From Lycium barbarum (taxonomy: Eukaryota; Streptophyta; Magnoliopsida; Solanales; Solanaceae): a DNA stretch of 64,000 bases. Where the stretch lies: contig NC_083340.1 of assembly GCF_019175385.1 (NCBI RefSeq), positions 21,650,336-21,714,335 of the forward strand, written 5' to 3'. Numbering within the stretch: the first letter of the stretch is position 1; each line of letters starts with the position of its first letter. The notes under the pieces were generated by a model, which saw only the letters and a program-made list of their open reading frames with translations, searched no databases and was not told the DNA's origin. The position numbers and the translations under genes were made by a program. Shown here piece after piece: positions 32,621-44,945 of the stretch.

Positions 32621-35600
32621 TGTCACGACCCAATTCGCGAGTCGCGGTGGCACCTACACTATCCCTCCAAGTAGGCGAACCACATTACTAAAAACTAGTT
32701 AAATAAGCGGAAAATTAAATAAGAATAAGTTATCAAGTCTTAAATACTTATCAAACTAGAAATGTCAGGACAACCCCAAAATCTGGTCAAAGGATACAAG
32801 AGCGCTAACATAGTATGGAATAGAAGTCTGAAAATACCTAAAGGCTACATATTGTTTGTCGAATACAAAAACAGAAATAAATAGAGGAGGTCCTTCAGGG
32901 GCCACGGATGACCAAGTAGCTCACCCTGAATGACTGAAAGATGTCACCCTCGCGTATCAGCCACGGGGTGTAGAACTGGAGCCTCGATCGTACTCTGCAC
33001 TCAACAAAAGTGCAGCAAGAGTAGTATCAGTACAACACTTGTACCGGTAAGCATCATAGGCCGACAATGATTAGATAACGCATGAAGAAGTTGAAACAAC
33101 AAGTAGCATATAGAGCAAACAGGTATGGTCACGTATCATATACAAGTAAAGTGTAACGGAATCATGAAATCAACCAAGACAGATATAATTCACTAAATGA
33201 TCAGTCAAATATATGAGTGGATGAATGCAATGCAATGCAATAGTCACCTCTCTCACTCCACTCTCGTACACACATGCTAAGGGCAATGCCTCAAAGCCAT
33301 GACCCATGGGGGACCCGCGAAGTCCATGTACCACTCGTGCTCTCCGGTAAAAACCTCGAAGGCTATTAATCACTCTCAATCTCCGGCAAAGACCTTGGAG
33401 TCTCTCTGTCACTCTTCATCTCCGGCAAAGACCTCGGAGTCTCTCAATCACTCACCTCACCAATCATCACAACAATAATATGGAAAGCATGCCATGCACG
33501 ATATCAGTCCCAACAATATCACAATATAAATCAATAAGTACAAGTCGTATTACTGTCCACTGTTCAATTATCAATATTACCATTCTTTTTCATGTGATGA
33601 GTGAACTAGTATGTGACGGAGATACAAAGAAGTGATAATCACATAAATAACACATTTGGCGACAAGCCCACATAACAGCTGACAAAACCAACCTAATTGG
33701 AGTTCACCTCCACTTCATGCCCGAAAGCCTATCATGCTATCCCCGTCACTTTCTACAACTACATACGATTCTCTAATCAGATTCTAACTAAAGTAGACCG
33801 TAACCTACCTCAATGTCGAGCGGGTGCCACGAACTATCAAACCAACGCCTTCCCTTTGCGGAGAGCCTCTGAACGATCGAAATCTACCAATCATGGGTTC
33901 GGAACAATTAAGTACATTAAATAAACCACTTTCCAAATATTATCATTCCGGACAATTCAAAGTCAGCCCGCAAATGATCGGTTAACCAAAGTTGCAACCT
34001 AATCCTACTTGCAAATCCCAAATATCATGAATTTAAGAATACACATGTATCTCAAGAGAAACATCACAATTTTATTATAGCAGATCGTTTTTGCCATTAA
34101 TTGTTTCCGTCAGTAGCCAACAATAGAAATTGTATACTACAATAATTTCTTCACGTTTTGCTACTGAGTTTTATAAATTAATGGTCATGGCTACAATATT
34201 TGTTAAAAAGCATCCTACTCTTAATCATCTCATAATTATTACCCTATCATGACATCCAAAAGTGTGAAAACAATATGAATATATTAAGAATATTCTAGTG
34301 CCCCAAATCAAATTGACTTCTAATTTTTCCAAGGTGTTCTCATTTGCCTATAATTGAGGTAACTGCTAGTTTTCCACGAAATAGCAACATCTCTGAATTC
34401 ATACATGGTCATATAAATTTCCTAGATTACATGAAGTGTGGAAAGCTTTCTTTTTATGAAATTTAATTTCAAGAATGATACCAATAACAAACAGATCATG
34501 GAATGTCAAATAAGTAGGAGTTGACCTCTTTCCCCATCAATAAAACATTATAATATTTAAAGCCAAGAAAGTTGTCTCAAAGCATTAATCTAGACCCAAA
34601 TTTAGATTTATTACTAAGATTCTCTTACCTGATGCAATGGTGGTCCCTCTCTCTTGAAGTACTATTTTTCTATAGCCTAGCCGAATATGTGTAGGTTTTC
34701 TTTTTGATTAGCAGACTAGGTATAAAGAAAACGAAAGGCTTAATACCCAGATAGACTCTTAAACTTGATATGTTTTGTAAGATAGGCATATAAACTTATA
34801 AGGTGACCAAATAGACACTTAAACTTACTCAAAGTGTATTTTTCAAGTTTTTCAGTTGTTTTGAAAACAAAAACTATATTTTTCAAACACTCACAATTTT
34901 CATGGCCAAACAAGCCCTAAATATATCACAAAATATTTTTTTTTAAAATGCAAAAATAAGGCAAACGCATATACATGAGACTATAAATGTGCACTTAAAC
35001 CAATAAATACTCGCTAATCGCAATTTTGCAGCTTTCAATTAACTCGATTTTTTTTACACTTGAATAATTAAAAAACAATAACTTTAACCAATAAAAATCT
35101 TTAAAAAAAGAAATTTCAAATTAAGAAATTTCTTTTTTTTAAGGATTTTCTTCTCGGCTTTACAGTTTTCTTAATTTGAAATTTCTTTTACACTTGAAAT
35201 ACTGAACTTAGAAATTTCTTAATTTGAAATTTCTTTTTTTAAGGATTTTTATTGGTTAAAGTTATTGTTTTTTAATTATTCAAGTGTAAAAAAAAAAATC
35301 CAAGTTAATTGAAAGCTGCAAAATTGCGATTAGCGAGTATTTATTGGTTTAAGTGCACATTTATAGTCTCATGTATATGCATTTGCCTTATTTTTGCATT
35401 TAAAAAAAAATATTTTGTGATATATTTAGGGCTTGTTTGGCCATGAAAATTGTGAGTGTTTGAAAAATATAATTTTTGTTTTCAAAACAACTGAAAAACT
35501 TGAAAAATACACTTTGAGTAAGTTTAAGTGTCTATCTGGTCACCTTATAAGTTTATATGCCTATCTTACAAAACATGCCAAGTTTAAGGGTTCATCTAGG

Positions 35601-36092
35601 TATTAAGCCAAAACAAAAGCTCAGTTATATCCCAATACATACCCATGACGTAAAAAAAAAAGGAATGGTGGGCTTGACCCACATCTTTTACCATTTAATA
35701 ACCAAATAATTTCACTTTAGTCTACCAATCCATTAGTATATTAGCCAAATAAAATAAAATAAAATAAATACTCTCACCTCATGCCTTATATATATTGTGC
35801 AAATATTCCCATTAATTCTTACAATTTACTTATTCATTTAACCACCTGTGGAAAATAAAGTTCTTCCGCCAAATACGTTAATTACTAACTTAGACCTTAT
35901 ATGTGTGAAACTCATATTCCTGTAAATAAACTATTCACACATATTAAATAAAAAGATATTTTAAAAAAATACCCGCCAATTAAATCACCGTGCCACCAAT
36001 CCCCGCAAGTCAAGAATACCCTTTAAACTACGAAAAGGGAATTTTAGCGAAAACGAGTTCACAGGTGCTAAACGACTAAACGGGTCGTTACA
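32621..36092 (-). repeat. 5' LTR of the chromovirus, with MITE insertion
   Basis: It is the partner of 3112-5696, longer by about 890 bases because of the Mutator-like element at 34737-35609. Subrepeats with ctccggcaaagacc lie at about 33345-33440. Confidence 0.93.
34737..35609. mobile_element. Palindromic Mutator-like MITE (873 bp)
   Basis: The element is nearly one long inverted repeat. The left arm begins ggcttaatacccagataga and the right arm ends with its complement (attaagcc). The 9-bp duplications are aaaacgaaa (34728-34736) and aaaacaaaa (35610-35618), with one mismatch, which fits Mutator-like insertion. The other LTR has the empty site, so insertion came after the retrotransposon arrived. 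No coding capacity. Confidence 0.88.
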
Positions 36093-36097
36093 CAAAG

Positions 36098-37137
36098 CCC
36101 GGATAAATTCCTTAATATTGTTAATGGGACGATTTATCTAGTCAACAACAACTTCTCTTTTAGTTGGAAATTAACCAAATCTAGTTAGGCACAAGAACTT
36201 TTGTCCTCCAACTATGTTCTGGACCAACATAGAAATAGCAAATCGTAACAGTAATATAGTTTCCACTTTTGGGATTTTTCTACTATACTGGAAGTGTGGG
36301 TTGGATCGTCGTCCACCCACTCTTCTAGAATAGTAAATTAAAAAAAAAAAGGTGGGGCACTCTTCTATAATAGTAAAAATATATATAAAAAACAAATTAA
36401 GGTGAGGTCCGTGAAGAAGTAGGAGACAATAACCAAAAAAATAAAAAAATAGTACATTTAAATAATGATAATAAGTTCAGAAAATGATAAAGGTACTCTT
36501 AGAGAAAATTTAAAGAAGAGAAATTCAGGAAAAAAGAAATAACGATTTAAATTAATCTATAATAGTAAATTAAAAAAATTAAGGTGGGCCCCACTCTTCT
36601 ATAATAGTGGAAATAAACAAAAATAAGGTGAGATCCACGTGAAAAAGTAGGAGACAATTGCAACAAAAAAAAAGTACATTTAAATAATGATAATAAGTTC
36701 ATAAAATGGTAAAGGGACGCTTAGAGAAAATTAAAAAAAAAAACGATTTAAATTGAACACAAAAACCGCTAAAGAAGTCATAAAACCAAAAGATTTAAAA
36801 CTTATACCCAAAACATACGTCTCACACAAATAATGAGGAATAACGTCAAGAAGACGAAATATAAACGGTCAAGAAACGTTTACACATATTTTCTTAAAAT
36901 GATGAAGTTGGTCTATACTTAAAAATTTAAGACTACAACAAATGCTGACACATAAAAGCGTTTTTCAGTGTTGTTGAGTAGAAAGAGATGATGGCATGAA
37001 ACTCGGTAGGAGAGAACCAAACCAGGAAAGTCATATATGGGAGAAGCGGATTATGTAAAATAATTTATTGATATTTTCAGTTAATTGAATTATAATACTT
37101 TCTATAATAAAAATTCCATAATTATATTACTAAAAGA
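36098..37137. repeat. AT-rich intergenic with a two-copy direct repeat
   Basis: Two imperfect copies with a period near 236 bases lie at about 36320-36760, each with ctcttctataatagta and aataatgataataagttca segments. No gene or RNA is seen. Confidence 0.6.
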
Positions 37138-37370
37138 TACTCTCTCTGTCCTAATTTATGTGACATAGTTTGACTAGGCACGAAGTTTTTTTTTTTTTTT
37201 TAAAAAAAATCTTTGAAACTGGTAGTCTAAAACAAGTCATAGATATTTGTGTGGATTTAAATCATTTCATTAAAGGTAAAAGAGAAAATTTCAAGTTAAA
37301 TGATTTCTAAACATAAAAATATATCATTCTTTTTTAGACAGACTAACAAAAAAGTGTTGTACTATTTTTT
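37138..37370. mobile_element. Stowaway-like MITE, one end lost
   Basis: The left end actctctctgtcctaattta, with tgacatagtttgact after it, and the interior (gtctaaaacaagtcatagat) match the same family as 48175-48410 and 59431-59667. The right terminal repeat is not recognisable. Confidence 0.65.
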
Positions 37371-38953
37371 GTGCTAGCACGGGCTTTCGTCATCCAGTAC
37401 TAACTAAAGCATTACTTGGATAGGTTTGCTTAAAAGACCTGCTTTAAAGAACTTTATTTTAACCCCAACTGCTCTTAAACCAAAAATAATATGTAACAAA
37501 TTTGTTATCACATATTAAAATTCACTGATCGTATAAGAAAATGTATACTATTACGATATATAATGTAGATCATTTTGTTATTACTTATCAACCAGTCTAT
37601 CATGGTATGGAATCTTACCTAATTTTGCTTCAGAAAGTTTCGAGAAAGACAAGTTCTTTTCTGATTCTAAAATGCTTTAAGAAACTATTTCAATAACGTG
37701 CTTGATGCCAAATGAAACTATATTCTAATGAATGTCAAATCTACATATATAACAATATATGGATGGTAAATAATATATTAACAATAATACGTAATATATT
37801 AATGAGAATGATGACCAACCAGATCTAGTTAAGAAAAGGGCAAATTTGTCGCATCCTTATTTGTTTAGACTATCTTGTTGGCACCAGTCCTAGTGATAGC
37901 AGTTCCTCCAATAAAATACACTAATCTCACATAGTTGTATTAACTTATGAAGAATTGAAGATCACATCGTTTGAGGTACATTTGTTATTTGTAAGATATT
38001 CCCGCCGTCCATACAATGACCTAATTCATTGTATATAGATTAATTGTTCGACCCTTGAAAATCAGAACAAAAAAAAAAAAAAAAAACATTGTTCGTTTTG
38101 AGTTTTGAAGATATTTCATTGTACTCCTACTTCTTTTCCATTCAATCCCTCTAATAACACTTCTTGAGTTTACTCTTCTTCTTTTTTCATCCGATTTTTG
38201 GTGTTCGCTTTGGAACTTCGACTTATTTGAATTGGCCTGTATAAGACTCATTAATGCAAAAAGCGCTCTCTTCTAAAAAAATCCAACTCAAACACGAAAT
38301 ATCTGTTAAGACCGGAGAGATCCATCCATCCTACAACGGCCTTAGTGGTACTTGTTATGTTTACTTGAGAATGAACATAGGGAAGTTAAAAGATTTCAGG
38401 AAGCATTAATTTCATAAACTAGATGGGATGTTTATAACTATAGGTTTAATAAATCAAAGAGGTCCCTCTAATATGACACATTAAATTCCATGGTAGATTA
38501 TTATCTATAGTTTTAAATTATTATTTTAATTGTAATCGCTTTTCGCCTTTCACCATTTGCTTGTTGATGATGGATTATATCATTAAACTTTTGCCAAGCA
38601 TTTTGCGCAACATTTTTATCATATGACATGAAGGCTCGACTTCAGAAAATGTTTAAAGATTTTAATTTATTAATATAAAATAAGTTAACCGATGGAAATA
38701 GTGAGAATTGTTAGTTGACGAATATTATGCTAAAGTTGAAGGAAAACTACTTGGATATTATAAATTTCATGAATCTAATTTGAGCGAGACGTGAAAGCAA
38801 AAGCTGAGGCTGAATTCTGGAACAGGACAATTAGCACAAAATTCCTAAATAAAGGGGAAAACATCAAGTCCATTAATAATACTAGACAGCAGCACGGGCC
38901 CAACACTTTAAATTATAATGCATCTATGTGTATGTAATTGTCTTTGAATAGTG

Positions 38954-39010
<57 letters not shown>

Positions 39011-39012
39011 TA
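37371..39012. other. AT-rich intergenic with TA/GA microsatellite
   Basis: No gene or transposon end is recognised. A (TA)n tract at about 38958-38987 passes into (GA)n at about 38988-39010. Confidence 0.5.
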
Positions 39013-41115
39013 AATTATGTTTAAAACACGATTAATATAACATTATAGTTTGTGTTCCATATCTAAAATTTTATTATATTAATGTTTGCTACGAATACAA
39101 AATCGGCAAATTTATTAATATTTTTTAAAAGAGAAGACTTGTTTAAAAGGAAACTATTTTCCTCTCTTTGAGATAAAACAATAGCAATATTTAAGCATCA
39201 GTTGATACTTTCAATTTTAATTCGATTAATTTAAAGGTGTAAAATACTTATTATTTTTTATCAAATTTTGATTTGGATAATTCTAATTCAAATTATTAAA
39301 TTAATTTTACATGTTTAAAACGAAACAAAGTAGAAATTTATTTTCTATTTAAACGAAGAAATACTATTTTTTAATTTTTGGTAAATATTCTCGGTTTAGC
39401 TCATTTTACTTGTCATGTTGTTTTTTGCATGGTTTTTTAAGAAAACGTCGATTAAAATTATAATTTGACTAATTTACCTTATTCATTATTTGATCTCCAT
39501 TTGATATATTTTTTTTTACGACATTAATCTCTTTTCACATTTATTAGAGTAAGAATAAAAATAAAAAATTAATTAAATTCTATCTTATTTTAAAATATAA
39601 ATACTTTAAGTATATTTATTTTAGTGAACATAACAAATAAAATGACATGGCGGAATAGCAAATACAACAGTTTAATATCTAGATTAGATCTCAGGCTAAT
39701 ATAAAAAAAAACTGTATGGTTAGACTACTTAACTTTTTGAAGAAAATCAATTTTATTTGCTCCCACTAATGGATTGATACGCACGTGGCAATGAATCCAT
39801 CATTATTGATTTAATGAGATACTTTAAAAATTACATGAATATTGTTTGATTTTTTAATATGGAGTGCACTTTTTTTTTTTGACATTATTAATTTGCACTA
39901 TTTTTATGCGCATATAGATATATACTATGTTCAAAACACAATTAATATAACATTGTAGTTTGTATTCCGTATCTAAAACTTTAGTATATTAGTGTTTACT
40001 ACGAATACAAAGTATGCACTTTTTTTTACATTATTTTTTTTAATATGGGGTTCACTTTTTTTTTTGATATTGCTTGATTTTGTTAATATAGGGTCCACTT
40101 TTTTTTACAGTGAGTTTGGAGATGGTGCGTTCCACTTTTTTATTTTTTTATTTTTTTATATTGCTTGATGTTGTTTAGTATGAGGTTCACCCTTTATGGG
40201 GTGCACTTTTTTTTTTTTGGACATTATTAGTTTGTACTATTTTTATGCATATAATATATATACATATACTATGTTCAAAACACGATTAATATAACATTGT
40301 AGTTTGTGCTCCGTATCTAAAATTTTATTATATTAGTGTTTGCTACGAATACAAAGCCAACACTTTTTTTTAACATTATATTTTTTTTAATATGAGGTTC
40401 ACTTTTTTTTTTTTTTATATTGCTTGATTTTGATAATATAGGGTCCACTTTTTTTTCCCATGAGTTTGGAGATGGTGAGTTTCATTTCTTTTTTTTTATT
40501 GCTCGGTATTATTTAGTATGGGGCCCACCCTTTTTTTTAAGGGACAATGGACGACGAAGCATGGGTTTAGTTTTTTTTCTTTTCTATATTGCTTGGTATT
40601 ATTTAGTATGGGGCCCACCCTTTTGGACATTATTAGTTTGCACTATTTTTATACATTATATATATATATATATAACACGATTGACATAACATTGTAATTT
40701 GTGCTCCGTATTTAAAACTTTATTATATTGGTGTTTGCTACGAATACAAAGTCTGCACTTTTTTTTTGACATTTTTTATTTTTTTTAATATGAGAGTCAC
40801 TTTTTTTTTATATATATATATATTGCTTGATTTTGTCAATACGGGATACTATGTTCAAAACACGATTAATATAACATTGTAGTTTGTGCTCCGTATTTAA
40901 AACTTTATAATATTAGTGTTTGCTACGAATACGCACGTGGCAATGAATCCATCATTATTGACTTAATGAGATACTTTGAAAATTACATGATTATTGTTTA
41001 ATTTTTAATACGGGATGCATTTTTTTTTTTGACATTATTAATTTACACTATTTTTTTAATATTAGTTGTTGTTTAATATATATGGGACCCACAATTTTTT
41101 AAATTAAATTGGAAC

Positions 41116-41178
<63 letters not shown>

Positions 41179-41260
41179 TTATGAGGTCCACATTTTTTTT
41201 AATATTAATTATTATTTAATATATATAGGGCCCATATTTTTTTTTATTAAATTGGGACGG
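39013..41260. repeat. Cluster of diverged copies of a 100-400 bp AT-rich repeat
   Basis: A segment with caaaacacgattaatataac, then gtttgtgctccgtat and tttgctacgaatacaaa, occurs about five times, starting near 39020, 39923, 40265, 40670 and 40847. Poly(T) tracts and ggggttcac or gggtccac boxes separate the copies. A second segment (cacgtggcaatgaatccatc) occurs near 39784 and 40934. A 54-bp TA run lies at about 41119-41172. Confidence 0.7.
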
Positions 41261-41401
41261 ACGACGAGAAAGTGAGCCCAACCGACTCATTAGAAAAGTG
41301 GGAATTTGAAGTGGAGAGCCAAAGAAAAGAATAGAACATAACAAGTTGGTTGAGTTTATATGTTGTCAAGAAAGGTACGAAACATGGAATTTGCACAATA
41401 A

Positions 41402-41681
41402 GGGGTGGTTTGGTTTAAGGTATAAGTTGGGTTATTCCAGCACTAATTTTTATACCATTTTAATATAAGATATAAATTATTGTTGGGATAAATTTATACC
41501 TTGTACCAAATATGGTATAAACATTAGTGCTGGGATAGCTCAGCTTATACCTTCTTAACCCACTTATACTGGGATTATTTTATAGCATCTTTTAGATGGT
41601 ATAAAATAATCCAATAAGTGGAGTAAATTAGTCCCGAAATTATAATTCTGGGACTAATGAGTCCTTAAACCAAACGACCCC
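41402..41681. mobile_element. PIF/Harbinger-like MITE (280 bp)
   Basis: The ends are inverted: ggggtggtttggtttaagg at the left and the complement of ggggtcgtttggtttaagg at the right. The flanks are TAA and TGA, an imperfect match to the 3-bp TAA/TTA duplication of Harbinger elements. The interior is AT-rich and non-coding, with further internal inverted segments around gtataagttgggt. Confidence 0.65.
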
Positions 41682-41864
41682 TGAGAGAAAGACATGAAGA
41701 GGAGGTTAAAAGTGTGTGAGAATATTTGGCATGGCGTACCAAAAAGGCTACTTTTATAAGCCACTCGGTGCTATTTTCTCTTTCCCCCTCATCAACCCTT
41801 TTTTTTTGGGGGGTCAATTAAATTTGTAGTCCCGTATAAATTAGTTTTATGTCTTTTTTTTTTG

Positions 41865-42341
41865 TAATGTATATGCGGCTCTCTTAATTTATTCTTTTTT
41901 TTTTATTTTGACACCTCAATAAATATTGTTCTTATTGAATCTCTGAACTCGTCCTCAAGTGTGTCTATTAAACACAATATGACTGACATAGTATTTCATC
42001 TTCAATGTAGTAACATGCTAATATATATTCTAATTTAATTATGTTATCTTTTAGCTAAGATTAGCAGCAATTGAGAGAGAAAAAAAAGAGTGACTTTTAA
42101 TTAAGTTGTCAGTGGAAGAGCAGAAACCGACACATCCATGACCTAAAGAATAGCTTATCACATGTCTAAAATATTATTTCACCTTCATTTCCCCAATGTA
42201 ATTTCTACTTCTAATAAAAATCAGATTTAGGAGGATAGACACACTTGAGGGCGAGTTCAGGGGTTCAATAGGAACAATACTTAGTTGAGATGCCTAAATG
42301 AAAAAAAAAAAAACAAATTTAGGGGGCCGCATATGCATTAA
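41865..42341. mobile_element. Inverted-repeat (foldback) element
   Basis: The left arm (41865-41969), with tatgcggctctc, cctcaataa and gaactcgtcctcaagtgtgt, is repeated inverted at 42235-42341 with many mismatches. Arms of about 105 bases flank about 265 bases. No clear target duplication; family unassigned. Confidence 0.55.
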
Positions 42342-42487
42342 GTTTTTTTTTTTTTTTTTTTAAAACAAGAGATGTGATAATAACACACATGAGATATGAA
42401 AAGATTATTTTCTTATATGTGTCGTGTATTGGTGATAATTTGAATTCGTACGGCACATGACATATCAAAGAAGAAGCATTTTTATCA

Positions 42488-42668
42488 AGATTTTTTTGTT
42501 TTGGATTTCCCCCAGTATCTGGTATTCAGATTGGAGCCTGGGTGTATTCGAATACCTGCCGCATAAGGTTCATTTCTGGGGGAAGCACTCCTTATTAAAG
42601 ATTTTTTCATACTCACAGCTCAGAAACTCTGATTATAGGTGAAGCAGTTCATCCGTTGCATCACATTT
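42488..42668 (-). mobile_element. SolS-like SINE
   Basis: On the minus strand it starts gtgatgcaacggatgaactg and runs through a tRNA-like head. It continues with gaaaaaatctttaataagg, gtgcttcccccag and ctccaatctgaatacc, and ends in an A-rich tail. This order is the one I associate with the solanaceous SINE family that has a poly(A) tail. The internal B box is decayed. Confidence 0.6.
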
Positions 42669-43785
42669 TTTTACTGGTTTTTTATTCTCAATGCTCAATT
42701 TTTTTTTTATTATTAATAATATGAAATTTAGTCATTCCATATACTTTTCGATGATGATGTTGAATTAAATATACACCACCTTTTCTCATTTATGATTCTA
42801 TCCCCTATGCATCCCTAATGAGGCCCCATTGCCCACCCCCCTAAGATCCTGGCAAGCTCTAGCATATCTATTATCTCATCCATTACGTCCATCCATTTAT
42901 TGCATCTCTGTCTCACGCCTTTTCACCCACCACGCATTGATTGCAAAACTCCAATTCAACCTTTTCCTTTCTCATGCTGAACTTACCTTCTTGCCCTTCA
43001 TTTCTTTTGTTTTTCTAGATTTTACTTTATCTTCTTGTCTACCATTCTACATAGTTGGAATTGGACACAATTAATTAATACTCTTATGAAATAATATTAA
43101 AAGTACAAGATAATAAAAAGTATAGTCAAAGAAGTTGAGAAGTTTTATTGCTCTTTCATTTGATGTACAAATGAACTGAATTGACTTCATATTTATAGAA
43201 GAAAAGAAGCTGATGCAAGGCTTTTTAGGAAGCTGCAGCGAGGCTTTTCGAAAATTATTGACAAGCTGACTGCTTAAGCTACTTGCAAGCTGCTGCTATC
43301 CTCATACAAAAATAAAGTACTCCATATCCTCATACAAAAATTGATAAGTTAAAGTAACTTCTAAATGGTGATTGAAAAAACCACATAATAATTTGGTATT
43401 ATTGAATTTCAAAGTTAAAAAAATTGCTACTTGTGCATGTTCTAATCAAGAGAAAAAATAATTAATTTTTATTACATAGAAATAATCTAATCATTTTTAT
43501 ATTGCATTATTATTTTTTAATATATATATTTTTAATTAAAGTAACACTTAATATGCGGAATACGCCTATCGATAATAAAATATACATTTGTAAGTCCTAT
43601 CCAACTTTGGCCTTTTTATTTCTGATCCTTCTCTCTCTCTCTCTTTACTTGGGGATACTTCCTTGAATGACAACATACTAGCTTTTTGGCCAATTAAAGT
43701 AATGACGTACAGTACAAAGACTTTGGTGATGAATTATACAAGTCAAAATTTTCAACCATCCCTCAGCCTATTTTAAGGCCCTATC
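42669..43785. other. Intergenic, nothing firm
   Basis: No gene is supported. The stretch near 43130-43300 with repeated agctgctg-type and tatttatagaagaaaag segments resembles the edge of an old LTR but has no partner in the window. Confidence 0.35.
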
Positions 43786-43795
43786 TCACTAATAC

Positions 43796-44905
43796 GAGAA
43801 AAGGCCATAAATAGTCCTGTGAGAGTAGGTTTAAAATGATCCCTTAACTATACATTTATCGATTTTAGTTTTTTAACTATCTAAAAATTTATCAAATTTG
43901 ATCTCTGTTTATTTTTTTATACAAACAACGTATAAACTCATAAACCTTCGTGAGATTAATCGTTAAACCATTCCTCAGACCTATATATCTCTCTCACTGC
44001 TTCTTTTTCCTCAAGTTCATTCTTTAACCTCAACTTTTTTCCTCAAGTTCTCTCTCGCGATTCGTAATCGACGGTCTGCGTCGGTTAAAACCGACGGAAA
44101 ATCGACTCAGTCCGTCGATTTTGTTAAAAAAAAAAAAAATTAAAAAAACTGTCAGTCTCACGTCAGTTTTTTTTTTTTTTTTGAAAATTGAAGAATGAAA
44201 TGTGGGAACTTGGAATCGAACCCGAGTATGTTCCTTGACATTAAAGGGCTTTACCACTAGACCACTGATATTTTTTGTTCATATACTTACATTGATTTAA
44301 TTTATACTGTTTTTTCGCTCTAAAAACAGAGACGGAAAAAAACCGACGGAATTCATCGGTTTATTTTATAAAATAATATAAAAATAATTATATTTTTTCG
44401 CGCATTTTTGTGCAAAAAATAATCGAAGCAGTCCTTCGATTTTCTTAAAAAAAAATATTTAAAAAAATTATTGAAAAAACAGACGGAATTCGTCGGTCTT
44501 TCCGTCGGTTTTTTCCATTGGGTTTTTTTCGTCGGTTTTTACCAGTTTTTTAGTAGTGTTTGAGAAGAATGGTTGCAGAAATTTTGTGCCTGAGTTTGTC
44601 TTTTCGAATTTTAGAGACTCGAGAGTAATATCAGTGCCAGAATGCTTTTTTTTTTTCTTTTTTTCTTTTATCAAGAGGACTTGAGGAAAAAGAAGCAGGG
44701 AGAGAGAAATATAGGTCTGAGGAATGATTTAACGATTAATCTCATGAAGGTTTATGAGTTTGTACGCTGTTTGTATAAAAAAATAGACGGAGACCAAATT
44801 TGATAAGTTTTTGGATAGTTAAAGGACTAAAACCGGTAAGTTTATAGTTAAGGGACCATTTTAGACCTACTCCCGTAGATAAGAGACTATTTATGGCCTT
44901 TTCTC
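43796..44905. mobile_element. Mutator-like inverted-repeat element (1.1 kb)
   Basis: Terminal inverted repeats of about 220 bases start gagaaaaggccataaatagt at both ends. They are flanked by perfect 10-bp duplications TCACTAATAC at 43786-43795 and 44906-44915, which fits Mutator-like transposition. The interior holds gacgg/ccgtc-type short inverted repeats, a CACTA-like end (tagtagtg at 44551-44558) and a tRNA-like sequence on the minus strand. No transposase. The right duplication ends 30 bases before the ATG of the F-box gene, so the element forms its proximal promoter or 5' leader. Confidence 0.88.
44203..44268 (-). other. tRNA-like sequence inside the Mutator-like element
   Basis: On the minus strand an A-box-like tggtctagtggt (44264-44253) and a B-box-like ggttcgattcc (44222-44212) are about 31 bases apart, as in a tRNA. 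The 5' part resembles tRNA-Gly, but the acceptor stem does not pair and the anticodon arm is decayed. It is a pseudo-tRNA or a SINE head rather than a working tRNA gene. Confidence 0.55.
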
Positions 44906-44945
44906 TCACTAATACACATCTTAGTTCTTACCCTTTCCCCCTCAA

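Larger units (their letters stand above)
3112..36092 (-). mobile_element. Ty3/gypsy chromovirus (Tekay/Del type), heavily nested
   Basis: The element is bounded by two LTRs (3112-5696 and 32621-36092) and by perfect 5-bp duplications CAAAG at 3107-3111 and 36093-36097. It reads on the minus strand: 5' LTR at the right, primer site, gag, pol, chromodomain, 3' LTR at the left. Gag with a CCHC knuckle, RT from the FIDD box onward, RNase H, integrase and a C-terminal chromodomain place it among the chromoviruses. The protease and front of RT are gone and replaced by a composite element (22537-30965). Integrase is split by an Athila element (6600-21011). By eye the LTRs differ by a little over 1%, so it is not very old, but it is dead. 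Confidence 0.92.

Noticed and set aside
44203..44268. A functional tRNA gene
   Set aside because: The boxes are present but the acceptor stem does not pair and the anticodon arm is decayed.
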